From Pseudocitrobacter faecalis (GTDB lineage Bacteria; Pseudomonadota; Gammaproteobacteria; Enterobacterales; Enterobacteriaceae), in the NCBI GenBank assembly GCA_003315335.1, contig QNRL01000003.1, positions 178,753 through 242,752 of the forward strand: 64,000 bases of DNA, given 5' to 3'. This document shows positions 21,954 through 34,302 of the stretch, piece after piece (the first letter of the stretch is position 1; each line of letters starts with the position of its first letter). The notes under the pieces are model-generated. The model ran no database searches, was not told the DNA's origin, and was given only the letters and a program-made list of their open reading frames with translations. The position numbers were made by a program, and so were the translations under genes.

Positions 21954-21982
21954 TTGCCTCCCTGCAAAGAAGAGACTAACAT
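21954..21982 (+). promoter_or_regulatory. promoter of the sok-like antisense RNA
   Basis: TTGCCT at 21954-21959 and TAACAT at 21977-21982 are separated by 17 bases, a good sigma-70 promoter reading away from hok. It overlaps the hok ribosome binding site region on the opposite strand, as expected for this family. Confidence 0.65.
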
Positions 21983-21988
21983 CCGAAT

Positions 21989-22042
21989 TGCTTAGGTTCG
22001 GACGCAGGCCTCAGGTTGATAGAAATATCGCCTGGGGCTTTT
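21989..22042 (+). ncRNA. sok: Sok-like antisense RNA
   Basis: A short RNA of about 54 bases is predicted from the promoter at 21954-21982 to a terminator hairpin at 22008-22042 (GCCTCAGG paired with CCTGGGGC, then TTTT). The GGCCTC-GGTTGAT-AAATATC-GGGGCTTTT layout matches E. coli SokC and relatives as I know them. It lies opposite the hok mRNA leader, so it should block translation of the mok/hok frame. The exact 5' end is inferred. Confidence 0.75.
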
Positions 22043-22215
22043 GTCCATCTGGAACCTCGCGAATGCTTAACGCCAGACAGCCTCAAGCACCCGACGCCAT
22101 TCTATGCCTGTTGATTCCCCCCGCTACGTTCACGTTTAAAATCAGGAATCCTTCTCGCAAAATAAAAACGCCCCCATCATTTCTGACAGAGGCGTCTCAT
22201 TTATCCGGACAACAT

Positions 22216-22950
22216 TTACCCTTCGTGTAATCCACATTCCCTTTTTAAGCCAAAGAAGCGCGTGTCTTCTTCCGCCATGCCGGGTTCCCATTTACGAGTT
22301 GTATGGGTATCACCGACGGATAAATACCCTTCATCCCACAATGGATGATATTTAAGACCGTGTTTTTGCAGGTACTGATAAATAGTTCGGTTATCCCAGT
22401 CGATAATCGGCAGCACTTTAAATACGCCACGCTGGATAGCCAGCACTGGCAAATTAGCGCGGCTGCCAGATTGTTCACGGCGTAATCCTGCAAACCAGGT
22501 TTGCGCATTCAGTTCTTTTAGCGCCCGGTTCATGGGTTCGACTTTGTTGATATCATTGTATTTTTCAATGCCTTCAACGCCCTGCTCCCACAGTTTACCG
22601 TAGCGGGCTTCCTGCCAGGCTGCGCTTTCAGTGGCGCGGTACACTTTCAGGTTAAGTTTGAGTTTGTCCGTTAACTCGTCAATAAAACGGTAGGTTTCCG
22701 GGAACAAATAGCCAGTATCGGTAAGGATCACCGGGATATTCGGGCGGATCTGATTCACCAGATGCAGGCTCACCGCCGCCTGAATGCCGAAACTGGAAGA
22801 GAGCACATATTCACCAGGCAGATTTTCCAGTGCCCAGGCGACGCGGCCTTCAGCGTCCAGTTTTTCAAGCTCGGCATTCGTTTGGGCCAGCGCCAGAATG
22901 CGCTCTACCTTTGGCAGTTCGTTCAGGGTGTTTAGATCGAGTTTGGACAT
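22216..22950 (-). CDS. cysH: PAPS reductase CysH
   Basis: CysH reduces PAPS to sulfite with thioredoxin as electron donor. 244 residues as in E. coli. The PP-loop-like [28 protein letters not shown], and the C-terminal ECGLHEG motif with catalytic C239 are all present. Last gene of cysJIH; a short palindromic repeat separates it from cysI. Confidence 0.97.
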   Translation of the reverse strand: MSKLDLNTLNELPKVERILALAQTNAELEKLDAEGRVAWALENLPGEYVLSSSFGIQAAVSLHLVNQIRPNIPVILTDTGYLFPETYRFIDELTDKLKLNLKVYRATESAAWQEARYGKLWEQGVEGIEKYNDINKVEPMNRALKELNAQTWFAGLRREQSGSRANLPVLAIQRGVFKVLPIIDWDNRTIYQYLQKHGLKYHPLWDEGYLSVGDTHTTRKWEPGMAEEDTRFFGLKRECGLHEG

Positions 22951-22969
22951 AATTACCTCTGCACTTTTC

Positions 22970-23002
22970 CCCTCACCCTAACCCTCTCCCAAAGGGAGAG
23001 GG
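22970..23002. repeat. GGGAGAGGG palindrome, single unit
   Basis: One unit of the repeat family that forms longer arrays elsewhere in the window: a CCCTCACCCTAACCCTCTCCC arm and GGGAGAGGG across a short loop, between cysI and cysH. Here the second tail arm is missing. Confidence 0.75.
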
Positions 23003-23019
23003 AATGGTCGGGAGATGCG

Positions 23020-24732
23020 TTAATCCCACAAATCGCGCGCCGGGTCGAGCACCGGGCGGATAATGCCCGCACGCACCGTAAAGTCGCCGAAGCCTTCACC
23101 CGCTTCGCGCTCTTTCGCCCAGCGCCCTACCAGTTCATCAATCACCACAAGGATTTCAGCATCGGTGATGTTCTCTTTGTACATCCGCGGAATGCGCGTT
23201 CCCATCCGGTTGCCGCCGATATGTAAGTTATAGCGGCCTGGCGCTTTCCCGACGAGACCAATTTCCGCCAGCATCGCGCGGCCACAGCCGTTCGGGCAAC
23301 CCGTCACGCGCAAAACGATATGCTCATCGCTGACGCCATGGGAGGCCATCACCGCTTCCACCTTGTCGACGAACGACGGCAGGAAACGTTCAGCTTCCGC
23401 CATTGCCAGCGGGCAGGTCGGGAATGACACACACGCCATCGAGTTTTCACGCTGCGGGGTGACAACATTCATCAGGCCGCTCGCTTGCGCAATTTTCTCA
23501 ATCTTCGCTTTCTGGTTTTCCGGGACACCCGCAATGATCAGGTTCTGGTTAGCGGTAATGCGGAAATCCCCCTTGTGGATCTTCGCGATCTCCAGTAGCC
23601 CGGTTTTAAGTGGACGCCCCGGATAATCAAGGATACGACCATTTTCGATAAACAGCGTCAGGTGCCATTTGTCGTCGATACCTTTCACCCAACCGATACG
23701 ATCGCCACGTCCGGTGAACTCATATGGGCGGATCGGTTCGAATTTGATCCCCGCGCGACGTTCCACTTCCGCTTTAAATGTCTCAACCCCCACGCGCTCC
23801 AGCGTGTATTTGGTTTTCGCGTTTTTACGGTCAGTACGATTACCCCAGTCGCGCTGGGTGGTCACGACAGCTTCCGCCACCGCCAGCGTGTGCTCCAGCG
23901 GCAGATAGCCGAATTCGCTGGCTGTACGTGCGTAGGTTTTTTTATTGCCGTGTTCGATAGAAAGCCCACCGCCCACCAGCAGGTTGAAGCCCACCAGTTT
24001 GCCATTTTCGGCGATCGCCACGAAGTTCATGTCGTTGGCATGCAGATCGATATCGTTCTGCGGCGGGATCACTACCGTGGTTTTGAACTTACGCGGTAAA
24101 TAGGTCTGACCGAGGATCGGTTCTTCATCAGTAGTCGCAACTTTTTCCTGGTCGAGCCAAATTTCGGCATACGCGCGGGTACGCGGTAGCAGATGTTCAG
24201 AGATTTTCTTTGCCCATTCATACGCTTCCGCGTGTAGCTGCGACTCGTACGGGTTCGAGGTGCAAAGAACGTTACGGTTCATGTCATTGGCCGTTGCCAG
24301 CGCATCAAGACCGACCGAATGCAGCATCTGGTGCACCGGTTTGACGTTCTTTTTCAGAATGCCGTGAAACTGGAATGTCTGGCGGTTGGTCAGACGAATG
24401 CTGCCATAGAGGGTGTTTTCACCGGCAAATTTATCAATCGCCTGCCACTGTGTAGGGGTGATCACCCCACCCGGCAGACGGCAGCGCAGCAGCATCGCAT
24501 GACGCGGCTCCAGCTTCTGTTCAGCACGTTCGGCGCGGATATCACGGTCGTCCTGCTGATACATACCGTGGAAGCGGATCAGCAGAAAGTTATCGCCCTT
24601 AAACCCGCCGGTCAGGCCATCGTTTAAATCTTCTGCAATGGTGCCACGTAGGTAATTGCTCTCAAGCTTCATGCGCTCGGCATCTGCCAGCTTACCTTCG
24701 ACCACTAAAGGCCCTGGATGTTTTTCGCTCAT
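23020..24732 (-). CDS. cysI: sulfite reductase haemoprotein CysI
   Basis: The sirohaem/4Fe-4S beta subunit of sulfite reductase, reducing sulfite to sulfide. 570 residues as in E. coli. The four iron-sulfur cysteines are in [15 protein letters not shown] and [13 protein letters not shown]. Ferredoxin-like repeats around [13 protein letters not shown] and [12 protein letters not shown] bind sirohaem. Shares one base with the cysJ stop (TAATG). The extra cysG in the neighbouring operon would supply its cofactor. Confidence 0.98.
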   Translation of the reverse strand: MSEKHPGPLVVEGKLADAERMKLESNYLRGTIAEDLNDGLTGGFKGDNFLLIRFHGMYQQDDRDIRAERAEQKLEPRHAMLLRCRLPGGVITPTQWQAIDKFAGENTLYGSIRLTNRQTFQFHGILKKNVKPVHQMLHSVGLDALATANDMNRNVLCTSNPYESQLHAEAYEWAKKISEHLLPRTRAYAEIWLDQEKVATTDEEPILGQTYLPRKFKTTVVIPPQNDIDLHANDMNFVAIAENGKLVGFNLLVGGGLSIEHGNKKTYARTASEFGYLPLEHTLAVAEAVVTTQRDWGNRTDRKNAKTKYTLERVGVETFKAEVERRAGIKFEPIRPYEFTGRGDRIGWVKGIDDKWHLTLFIENGRILDYPGRPLKTGLLEIAKIHKGDFRITANQNLIIAGVPENQKAKIEKIAQASGLMNVVTPQRENSMACVSFPTCPLAMAEAERFLPSFVDKVEAVMASHGVSDEHIVLRVTGCPNGCGRAMLAEIGLVGKAPGRYNLHIGGNRMGTRIPRMYKENITDAEILVVIDELVGRWAKEREAGEGFGDFTVRAGIIRPVLDPARDLWD

Positions 24733-26540
24733 TAGTAGACATCTCGCTGATAACGGCGCTCTACGCGCAGCTCACTTAAAAATTCATCCGCCGCTTCGGT
24801 GTCCATGCCACCAAATTCGGCAATCACTTCCAGAAGTGCCTGTTCAACGTCTTTCGCCATGCGATTAGCGTCGCCGCAGACATAAATGTGAGCGCCGTCA
24901 TTAATCCAGCGCCACAGCTCTGCGCCCTGTTCGCGCAGTTTATCTTGTACGTAAACTTTTTCTTTTTGATCGCGCGACCAGGCGAGATCGATACGCGTCA
25001 GCACGCCTTCTTTGACGTAACGCTGCCATTCCACCTGATAGAGGAAATCTTCCGTAAAGTGCGGGTTGCCAAAGAACAGCCAGTTTTTGCCCGGCGCTTC
25101 GTCGGCTGCGCGTTGCTGCATAAAGGCGCGGAACGGCGCAATACCGGTGCCCGGGCCAATCATAATCACCGGCGTTTCCGGGTTGGCTGGCAGGCGGAAG
25201 TTGTCGTTATGTTCGATAAAGACGCGAACTTCGCCCTCTTCTTCCACGCGGTCCGCAAGGAAGCTGGAGGCCCCCCCCGCACGGGCGCGGCCTTCGATAT
25301 CGTAGCGAACCACGCCAACGGTGACGTGCACTTCGCTTTCCACTTCCGACTGCGACGAAGCGATAGAGTAAAGACGAGGCGTCAATGGTCGTAGCAGATC
25401 AATCAGGGCTTGCGCATCAAGCTGTGCCGGAGAGAAGCGCACCATGTCGACAATCGGCGTGGTTGCCGCGTAATGCTGTAACTTCGCTTTATCGCCCACC
25501 AGCGGCAACAAGGTTTCACTGCGGGTTAAGGTGGCGTAGTTCTCGACAATATTGGCGGTGTTAACCGTCAGCTCGAAATGCCACTGCAGGGCTTCGGACA
25601 GCGGTAACGTTTTGCCATCGACGGTGACGGATTCATCGCCTTTCAGCCACAGCAGTTCAACCAGCTCTTTTACAAGTTCAGGATCGTTTTGATACCACAC
25701 ACCCAGCGCATCACCCGGCTGATAACGCAGGCCAGAGTCACCTAAGTCGATTTCGATATGGCGGACATCTTTTTCTGAGTTACGGCCAGTGATCTTCTGA
25801 TTAACGGACAAGCTGGCCGTCAACGGTGCTTCTTTGCTGTACGGACTGGTATAAATTTCATTCACCGCGCCCGTGGCCGCAACGGCAGCCTGCGCGGGTG
25901 AATCTTTCGGTACGCGTGATTTCAATGTTTCGACGACGCGCGCACGCCATTCGCTGGCGGCTGCCTGATATTCCACATCCGCATCAACACGATCGAGCAG
26001 ACGCTCGCCGCCAAGCTCCGCCAGTTTGCTGTCGAAATCTTTCCCGGCCTGGCAGAAGAATTCATACGACGTATCGCCCAGCCCCAACACCGCGAATGCA
26101 GTGCCATCAAGTTTCGGCGCTTTTTTCGAGAACAGGAACTTATGCAGCGCCACCGCTTCTTCCGGCGGCTCCCCTTCCCCTTGGGTGGAAGCCACGATAA
26201 CCAGCAGTTTTTCTGACGCGATTTGTTTAAATTTATAATCCCCGGCATTCACCAGGTTCACGTTCAGCTTAGCGGCAAGTAAATCGTCACGGAGCGCTTC
26301 AGCAACGCGGCGAGCGTTACCCGTTTGCGAAGCTGAAATCAGCGTGATGGTTGGTGCGGCAACGGCAGCAGGCGTTGCTGCGACCGCCGCCGCACCTGGC
26401 TGCTGATTAAGCACGCCCCAGAAATAGCCAGAAACCCAGGCAAGCTGGGTCGGCGTTAAGTCAGTGGTGGCCGCCTGAAGGCGTGCCAGTTGCTCCGTAT
26501 TAAGCGGCAGCAGCGCGGAAGGGGGGACCTGTGTTGTCAT
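24732..26540 (-). CDS. cysJ: sulfite reductase flavoprotein CysJ
   Basis: The NADPH-dependent FAD/FMN alpha subunit that passes electrons to CysI. 602 residues, against 599 in E. coli, the difference being in the Ala/Pro-rich N-terminal linker (about 48-62). A flavodoxin domain (about 64-202; [13 protein letters not shown]) is followed by the FAD domain ([20 protein letters not shown]) and the NADPH domain ([32 protein letters not shown]). Confidence 0.98.
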   Translation of the reverse strand: MTTQVPPSALLPLNTEQLARLQAATTDLTPTQLAWVSGYFWGVLNQQPGAAAVAATPAAVAAPTITLISASQTGNARRVAEALRDDLLAAKLNVNLVNAGDYKFKQIASEKLLVIVASTQGEGEPPEEAVALHKFLFSKKAPKLDGTAFAVLGLGDTSYEFFCQAGKDFDSKLAELGGERLLDRVDADVEYQAAASEWRARVVETLKSRVPKDSPAQAAVAATGAVNEIYTSPYSKEAPLTASLSVNQKITGRNSEKDVRHIEIDLGDSGLRYQPGDALGVWYQNDPELVKELVELLWLKGDESVTVDGKTLPLSEALQWHFELTVNTANIVENYATLTRSETLLPLVGDKAKLQHYAATTPIVDMVRFSPAQLDAQALIDLLRPLTPRLYSIASSQSEVESEVHVTVGVVRYDIEGRARAGGASSFLADRVEEEGEVRVFIEHNDNFRLPANPETPVIMIGPGTGIAPFRAFMQQRAADEAPGKNWLFFGNPHFTEDFLYQVEWQRYVKEGVLTRIDLAWSRDQKEKVYVQDKLREQGAELWRWINDGAHIYVCGDANRMAKDVEQALLEVIAEFGGMDTEAADEFLSELRVERRYQRDVY

Positions 26541-26843
26541 GCTTGTTATGTTCCAGTATCAAAGCTGTTTTAAATCGGGAAAAACAAAACTGAATGTAAG
26601 GTTAACGAGCTGGATAATAACAATTAAAGAAGGGTTGGAAATAACAAATAACCAAATGGACTAACCTGATTTCCCGGTAGTTAATAGCAATAAAAGTGAT
26701 TGGATAACCTGTTGATATAATTAACAAATGACGTATAGACACAATCCATTACGCTCTTCGCGGCCATTTATGGGTTTTAATTAATGATAAAAAATGTGCT
26801 TTCCGGTACTATGCGGCGGTTTTTTCCGCAAGACTGAGAGTTC
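26541..26843. promoter_or_regulatory. divergent control region, cysJIH and queD
   Basis: A 303-base AT-rich region between divergent genes. CysB activation of cysJIH is known in E. coli; I see AT-rich dyads but cannot assign a CysB site. A short hairpin (GCGG...CCGC) with a T-run in its loop lies about 20-45 bases before queD. No convincing riboswitch fold is seen. Confidence 0.35.
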
Positions 26844-27209
26844 ATGATGTCCACCACACTGTTTAAAGATTTCACTTTCGAAGCCGCTCACCGTTTGCCT
26901 CACGTACCCGAAGGGCATAAATGCGGTCGCCTGCACGGCCACTCCTTCATGGTGCGCCTTGAGATTACGGGTGAAGTCGATCCGCATACCGGTTGGATCA
27001 TGGATTTCGCCGAACTGAAAGCGGCGTTCAAACCGACTTACGATCGTCTGGATCACTACTATCTGAATGATATTCCAGGCCTGGAGAATCCAACCAGTGA
27101 AGTGCTGTCACGCTGGATTTGGGAACAGGTGAAACCAGTTGTGCCGCTGCTGAGCGCGGTGATGGTAAAAGAGACCTGTACGGCGGGTTGTGTTTATCGC
27201 GGAGAATAA
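26844..27209 (+). CDS. queD: 6-carboxytetrahydropterin synthase QueD
   Basis: QueD converts dihydroneopterin triphosphate to 6-carboxy-5,6,7,8-tetrahydropterin, first committed step of queuosine synthesis. 121 residues. Zinc ligands H16, H31 and H33 and the catalytic C27 are visible in FEAAHRLPH...[10 protein letters not shown]. The C-terminal [15 protein letters not shown] is conserved. It converges with queE, the next enzyme, across a shared terminator. Confidence 0.97.
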   Translation: MMSTTLFKDFTFEAAHRLPHVPEGHKCGRLHGHSFMVRLEITGEVDPHTGWIMDFAELKAAFKPTYDRLDHYYLNDIPGLENPTSEVLSRWIWEQVKPVVPLLSAVMVKETCTAGCVYRGE

Positions 27210-27225
27210 TTTTCTGCGAGGCGAT

Positions 27226-27256
27226 AAAAGCCCGGTATACGCGACCGGGCTTTTTT
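27226..27256. terminator. terminator between queD and queE
   Basis: AAAAGCCCGGT pairs with ACCGGGCTTTT around a short loop, with T-run on one side and A-run on the other, between convergent genes. Confidence 0.88.
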
Positions 27257-27257
27257 A

Positions 27258-27929
27258 TTAGGCAATATTCAAATACTTATGCGTCTGCATCGACAAGCGC
27301 CAGTTGCGCGCGATACAGGTATCAATGCACAGACGGGTCGCATCCTCTTTCTGGCTGATCGGCTGAAGCGCAATCACACGCTGTTTATCATCCGTCAGCG
27401 TCTCCAGCAGCTCGTCCAGCGCTTCAATGTCGCGTACTCGGCCTACCGGATGTTTAATTTCGTCGGCACGTTCCAGAGCCTGTGATAACACATCATAACC
27501 ACCACGCATGTTCACTTTCGGGGAAACCGTCACCCAGGTGGTGTGCGTGCAACGTACTTCGTGAGTACCACTGGTTTCTATCTGGCAGCTGTAGCCATGT
27601 TGCTCAAGCAGCGTAGTCAGCGGGATGAGGTCGTGAATGCACGGTTCGCCGCCGGTGATGACAACATGCTTCGCCGTCCAGCCCTGACGCGTAATGGCGG
27701 TTAACAGATCGTCTTCGCCTGCCGCGCCCCATTTATCGCTCTCTTTGGTTTTTGCCAGGATGCTGAACAGAGACACTTCCCGATCGCTAAGTTTTTCCCA
27801 GGTATGCTTGGTATCACACCAGGCGCAGCCCACCGGGCATCCCTGTAAACGAATAAAGATAGCGGGAACGCCAGTGAAGTAACCCTCGCCTTGCAGGGTC
27901 TGGAACATTTCATTAATCGGGTACTGCAT
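27258..27929 (-). CDS. queE: 7-carboxy-7-deazaguanine synthase QueE
   Basis: A radical-SAM enzyme that ring-contracts carboxytetrahydropterin to carboxydeazaguanine. The ATG at 27929 gives 223 residues as in E. coli and has AGAG at a better distance than the ATG two codons upstream. The cluster cysteines C31, C35 and C38 form CPVGCAWC, the CxxxCxxC signature; VVITGGEPCIHD follows. C-terminal HKYLNIA is typical. Confidence 0.97.
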   Translation of the reverse strand: MQYPINEMFQTLQGEGYFTGVPAIFIRLQGCPVGCAWCDTKHTWEKLSDREVSLFSILAKTKESDKWGAAGEDDLLTAITRQGWTAKHVVITGGEPCIHDLIPLTTLLEQHGYSCQIETSGTHEVRCTHTTWVTVSPKVNMRGGYDVLSQALERADEIKHPVGRVRDIEALDELLETLTDDKQRVIALQPISQKEDATRLCIDTCIARNWRLSMQTHKYLNIA

Positions 27930-28044
27930 AATCATCTCTGTAAAAGGGGTCTGCGGTAATTATCGCAGATTTTGAGCACCAGGTCATGCACAGTGGTTGT
28001 ACTCTAGCCAGTCGTGACCTTACTCTTTTCATCAGATGAGTTTG

Positions 28045-28359
28045 TTATTTACCCATTAGCTTTATCTGAACCCTGATACTCCAAAAAAAATAAATGAAAA
28101 ACGGGCTAAAAAAGACAGAAACTATCATCAAAATCAGGCTACATAGCACGTAGACAAGGAAAATCTCAATACCCCCCATTGTGGCAGGGAAAAGCATAGT
28201 TAATAATAACGTACCGCCCCAAGCATAATATTTCCAGGCATACAAAAGAAAAGCCTTACTGACGCTAATGTTTTTTTTCTTTGCAAGTCTGAGTAAGAAA
28301 GAGATATCTCTTTCTTTCATTCCTGCTTGAGTGAGTATGCTCTTAACATCCTGTTCCAT
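28045..28359 (-). CDS. small membrane protein, copy B of a paralogous trio
   Basis: A 104-residue protein I do not recognise by name. AAGGAG precedes the ATG at 28359 by six bases. A charged N-terminal helix-rich segment (LTQAGMKERDISFLLRLAKKKNISVSKAFLLYAWKYYAW) is followed by two long membrane segments (about 46-66 and 68-93) and a short basic tail (RVQIKLMGK). It aligns end to end, without gaps, with the 104-residue protein at 29527-29841 (shared AFxLYAWKYYAW, FFSPF, WSI, QIxLxGK). Last gene of the four-gene cassette. An immunity role for the DUF4225-like protein is possible but only inferred. Confidence 0.75.
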   Translation of the reverse strand: MEQDVKSILTQAGMKERDISFLLRLAKKKNISVSKAFLLYAWKYYAWGGTLLLTMLFPATMGGIEIFLVYVLCSLILMIVSVFFSPFFIYFFWSIRVQIKLMGK

Positions 28360-28382
28360 GACCAACTCCTTGTAATGAAAAT

Positions 28383-28718
28383 TTATAACCCTTTAAGGCT
28401 ACGATAAATTTTAAAATGTACCCAGCAACCTTTATGGAAGCGAAAGAAAAATTCAAAACCTATAAATAACAACACAAAGAAAAACAAAAATAAAGTCCCA
28501 TCATGATCACCACTAATAAGAGTACTAGCAAAGAAAAACAGATAGATACTTAGCAAAAGTATATCTACTCTAAAGATGCGACAATAAAGTTCATAATACG
28601 CTTTTTGTAGACTCACCCCCTTATCCTGAGCAAACCTAATCAAACGCACAGCTTTATATTCTGTTAACCCTAGCGCCATCAACTTCATAATAGAACATTG
28701 GTATCCACCTCTGCTCAT
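28383..28718 (-). CDS. small membrane protein, diverged member of the trio
   Basis: A 111-residue protein. AAGGA lies eight bases before the ATG at 28718, which is only four bases after the DUF4225-like stop. The N-terminal segment (LMALGLTEYKAVRLIRFAQDKGVSLQKAYYELY) follows the same pattern as its two neighbours (a Gly, then a charged helix, then KGVSLxKA), so I regard it as a remote paralogue. Two membrane segments (about 50-70 and 74-94) follow, then a basic tail. Function unknown; the position directly after a possible effector suits an immunity protein. Confidence 0.7.
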   Translation of the reverse strand: MSRGGYQCSIMKLMALGLTEYKAVRLIRFAQDKGVSLQKAYYELYCRIFRVDILLLSIYLFFFASTLISGDHDGTLFLFFFVLLFIGFEFFFRFHKGCWVHFKIYRSLKGL

Positions 28719-28722
28719 TAAA

Positions 28723-29514
28723 TTAATCCTTCATCTCTATTTCAGACCAATTTGTTTCTGGTTGAGAAACGATTTGATATATTGAAAACCCGCTTGAAGC
28801 ATCGCCAATAAGCTCTGTACCTATTCCAGCACCACCCATAGCACGCCAGCCACGAATAAAATCTTCACGAATATAGTAAAAGAGCTTTCTGGCACCATCA
28901 ATACGCGTCATGCCACCTAAAGAACCAGCAGAAAGAGCCATATCAACGGATGAGAAAGCAATATCTCCTGCTTTATCATCACCACCCAATAATTTTGCTA
29001 TATAGCGATAAGCGTATCGGATAGGTACCGTAGTAGGCTCTTTATGAGTAAATAGATAATATCCATTTTCATAGGAGTTTTCTCCGCCCTGTACCATTAA
29101 CGGAACACCCAATTTCCCACATGCACTGCGGATATCTTTAACGCAAAAGCCAATACCACCAAAAATTTGAAACAAACCACTCGCAAAACCGACACCTTTT
29201 AGTGATAGTGTCGTTAACGATATGGCATCTCGCTCTTTTTGAGCAATTACATAAAGCTTAATACTTCCCATCTGTAATTGCATATAGTATGTATTTAACG
29301 AGAAATAATAATCCTGTAATTTTTTTACTGCCTCCCCAAAAGTTAATTTTCCACGCCGATAATCATCAATGTAATCGTTTGGAACCCTTTGCTCCTCTAC
29401 CATAAATTTTGATCGTAACTGACTATCATGTAGATAATAAAAAGAAATTTCAAAAACAAGACGGTCAATTTTATCTTTTTCACGTTGTAGACTCATTAAT
29501 CCATAACTACTCAA
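28723..29514 (-). CDS. DUF4225-like protein, possible membrane-active effector
   Basis: A 263-residue protein that fits the DUF4225 pattern as I know it. A charged helical N-terminus (about 1-95) is followed by a glycine-rich hydrophobic stretch (about 101-126, TLSLKGVGFASGLFQIFGGIGF) and PLMVQGGENSYENGYYLF. Then come RYAYRYIAKLLGGDDKAGDIAFSSVDMALSAGSLGGM and a polar C-terminus. No signal peptide is seen. The start is a TTG with AGGAGG five bases upstream, directly after the previous stop; an ATG at 29496 is the alternative but lacks a binding site. Family function is unknown. Its flanking by three related small membrane proteins resembles a toxin with immunity genes. That is inference; a signalling or envelope role is equally open. 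Confidence 0.7.
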   Translation of the reverse strand: MSSYGLMSLQREKDKIDRLVFEISFYYLHDSQLRSKFMVEEQRVPNDYIDDYRRGKLTFGEAVKKLQDYYFSLNTYYMQLQMGSIKLYVIAQKERDAISLTTLSLKGVGFASGLFQIFGGIGFCVKDIRSACGKLGVPLMVQGGENSYENGYYLFTHKEPTTVPIRYAYRYIAKLLGGDDKAGDIAFSSVDMALSAGSLGGMTRIDGARKLFYYIREDFIRGWRAMGGAGIGTELIGDASSGFSIYQIVSQPETNWSEIEMKD

Positions 29515-29526
29515 AATAACCTCCTG

Positions 29527-29841
29527 TTATTTTCCGATTAACCTGATTTGAATTTTAATGCTCCAAATTAGATTTATGACAAAAGGAGAAAAGAAGAGAG
29601 AAATGAAAGCTACAGCAAGGCAGAAGAGCAAGTTGGCTATCAAAAATTCAATACCATCGGGAATTGATACAAAAACAACGAGGATAAATAAAGATCCACT
29701 CCAGGCATAATATTTCCAGGCATAAAGAAAAAATGCCCGTCCCAGGCTAATGTTTTTCCTCTTTGCTAATTTAATAAGAAAAACAGCATCCTTTTTTTTC
29801 AGGCCTGCTTTCAATAAAGTTTCTTCCAATTCGTTACTCAT
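29527..29841 (-). CDS. small membrane protein, copy A of a paralogous trio
   Basis: A 104-residue protein, first gene of the cassette, with the same architecture as the protein at 28045-28359. A charged N-terminus (LLKAGLKKKDAVFLIKLAKRKNISLGRAFFLYAWKYYAW) leads to two membrane segments (about 49-66 and 68-93) and the tail KIQIRLIGK. The ATG has only a weak upstream binding site in very AT-rich DNA. The stop TAA is followed at once by the AGGAGG serving the DUF4225-like gene. Base composition is much lower in GC than the flanking queE and eno. Confidence 0.75.
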   Translation of the reverse strand: MSNELEETLLKAGLKKKDAVFLIKLAKRKNISLGRAFFLYAWKYYAWSGSLFILVVFVSIPDGIEFLIANLLFCLAVAFISLFFSPFVINLIWSIKIQIRLIGK

Positions 29842-29987
29842 TAAAAATATCTATTGTTTATTAAAAATAAATAAATATGCCAAATAATACATAATTATAT
29901 AATTAGGTTACTCTTCGTAAGATAATTACGATGTGAGAAAGATCAAATTGCGAAAGATTGCTTTGGCACAAATAAATTTAAAGACAC

Positions 29988-30013
29988 AAAAAAACCCGCC
30001 GAAGCGGGTTTTT
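29988..30013 (-). terminator. eno terminator
   Basis: Read on the minus strand, AAACCCGC and GCGGGTTT arms form a hairpin around a four-base loop, followed by a T-run, 24 bases after the eno stop. Confidence 0.88.
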
Positions 30014-30036
30014 ATCAAGAGCTAAAAGCGGGGCGA

Positions 30037-31386
<1,350 letters not shown>

Positions 31387-31417
31387 TCATGGGGCGTTGC
31401 CGTTCTAACTTTTTTAC

Positions 31418-33404
<1,987 letters not shown>

Positions 33405-34196
33405 TTAGAGATCATGTTCCTGTCGTTTTACTTCCTGCCATACCTCTTCCATGGTATTCAGGTCTACTCCCGTCATTTCCAGGCCTCTGGCGGCGACGAT
33501 TCGTTCAACTTCACGAAAACGGCGTTCAAATTTAAGATTGGCCTTTTGTAGAGCGGTTTCGGCTTTTACGCCTAAATGACGTGAAAGATTGACCGTGGCG
33601 AACAATAAATCCCCCACCTCCTCTTCCAGTTTGGCTTCATCAATAACCTCCTGCTTCGCTTCGTGCATCACCTCGTCGATTTCTTCATGCACTTTATCGA
33701 GCACCGGGCCAAGCGTGTCCCAGTCAAAGCCAACCGCCGAGCAGCGTTTTTGAATTTTGTGCGCGCGCATTAACGCCGGGAAACTGTGCGGAATATCATC
33801 CAGCGCGGAGGTCTGCGCTTTTTCAGCACGCTCTGCGGTTTTGATTTGCTCCCAGCGCGCCAGCACTTCGCTGCTGTTGCCTGCGGTCGCCTCACCAAAA
33901 ATATGCGGGTGCCGGCGCTCTAACTTGTCGCTAATGGCCGCACAGATATCCTCGAAATTAAAACGCCCCTCTTCCTGCGCCATCTGGGCGTAAAACACCA
34001 CCTGGAACAACAAGTCGCCGAGTTCGCCGCGCAGATCGTCAAAATCTTCACGGGCGATGGCATCGAGCACTTCGTAAGTTTCTTCCAGGGTGTAAGGCGC
34101 GATGGTATTGAAGGTTTGTTCTTTGTCCCACGGGCAGCCAGTTTCCGGGTCGCGCAGGCGCTGCATGATGGTGAGAAGACGGGTGATTTGGTTCAT
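33405..34196 (-). CDS. mazG: nucleoside triphosphate pyrophosphohydrolase MazG
   Basis: MazG hydrolyses NTPs and dNTPs to monophosphates and affects (p)ppGpp levels in E. coli. The ATG at 34196 gives 263 residues, matching E. coli. It holds two tandem MazG domains, each with acidic magnesium-binding motifs: EETYEVLDAIAREDFDDLRGELGDLLFQ and EEIDEVMHEAKQEVIDEAKLEEEVGDLLF. In E. coli mazEF lie between relA and mazG; here only a REP element is found there. Confidence 0.96.
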   Translation of the reverse strand: MNQITRLLTIMQRLRDPETGCPWDKEQTFNTIAPYTLEETYEVLDAIAREDFDDLRGELGDLLFQVVFYAQMAQEEGRFNFEDICAAISDKLERRHPHIFGEATAGNSSEVLARWEQIKTAERAEKAQTSALDDIPHSFPALMRAHKIQKRCSAVGFDWDTLGPVLDKVHEEIDEVMHEAKQEVIDEAKLEEEVGDLLFATVNLSRHLGVKAETALQKANLKFERRFREVERIVAARGLEMTGVDLNTMEEVWQEVKRQEHDL

Positions 34197-34223
34197 GAAA
34201 CATCCTGGTAAAATCGAAAACAG

Positions 34224-34298
34224 GTAGGCCGGATAAGGCGAAGCCGCATCCGGCACTATTGTAACGCCGGATACGGCTTCGCCTTATCCGGCCTACGG
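34224..34298. repeat. REP/BIME pair between relA and mazG
   Basis: Two facing REP units, each with the GCCGGAT...GGCCTAC style core (about 30 bases), form an almost perfect inverted repeat around an 11-base spacer. They occupy the place of mazEF in E. coli. Confidence 0.88.
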
Positions 34299-34302
34299 GA
34301 AA

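Noticed and set aside
21889-22230. 113-codon plus-strand frame between iap and cysH
   Set aside because: It runs antisense to hok and across the Sok terminator; hok/sok explains the region better.
26800-26843. preQ1 riboswitch or attenuator before queD
   Set aside because: Only a five-pair hairpin with a T-rich loop is visible; no pseudoknot or aptamer consensus, and enteric queD is not known to have one.
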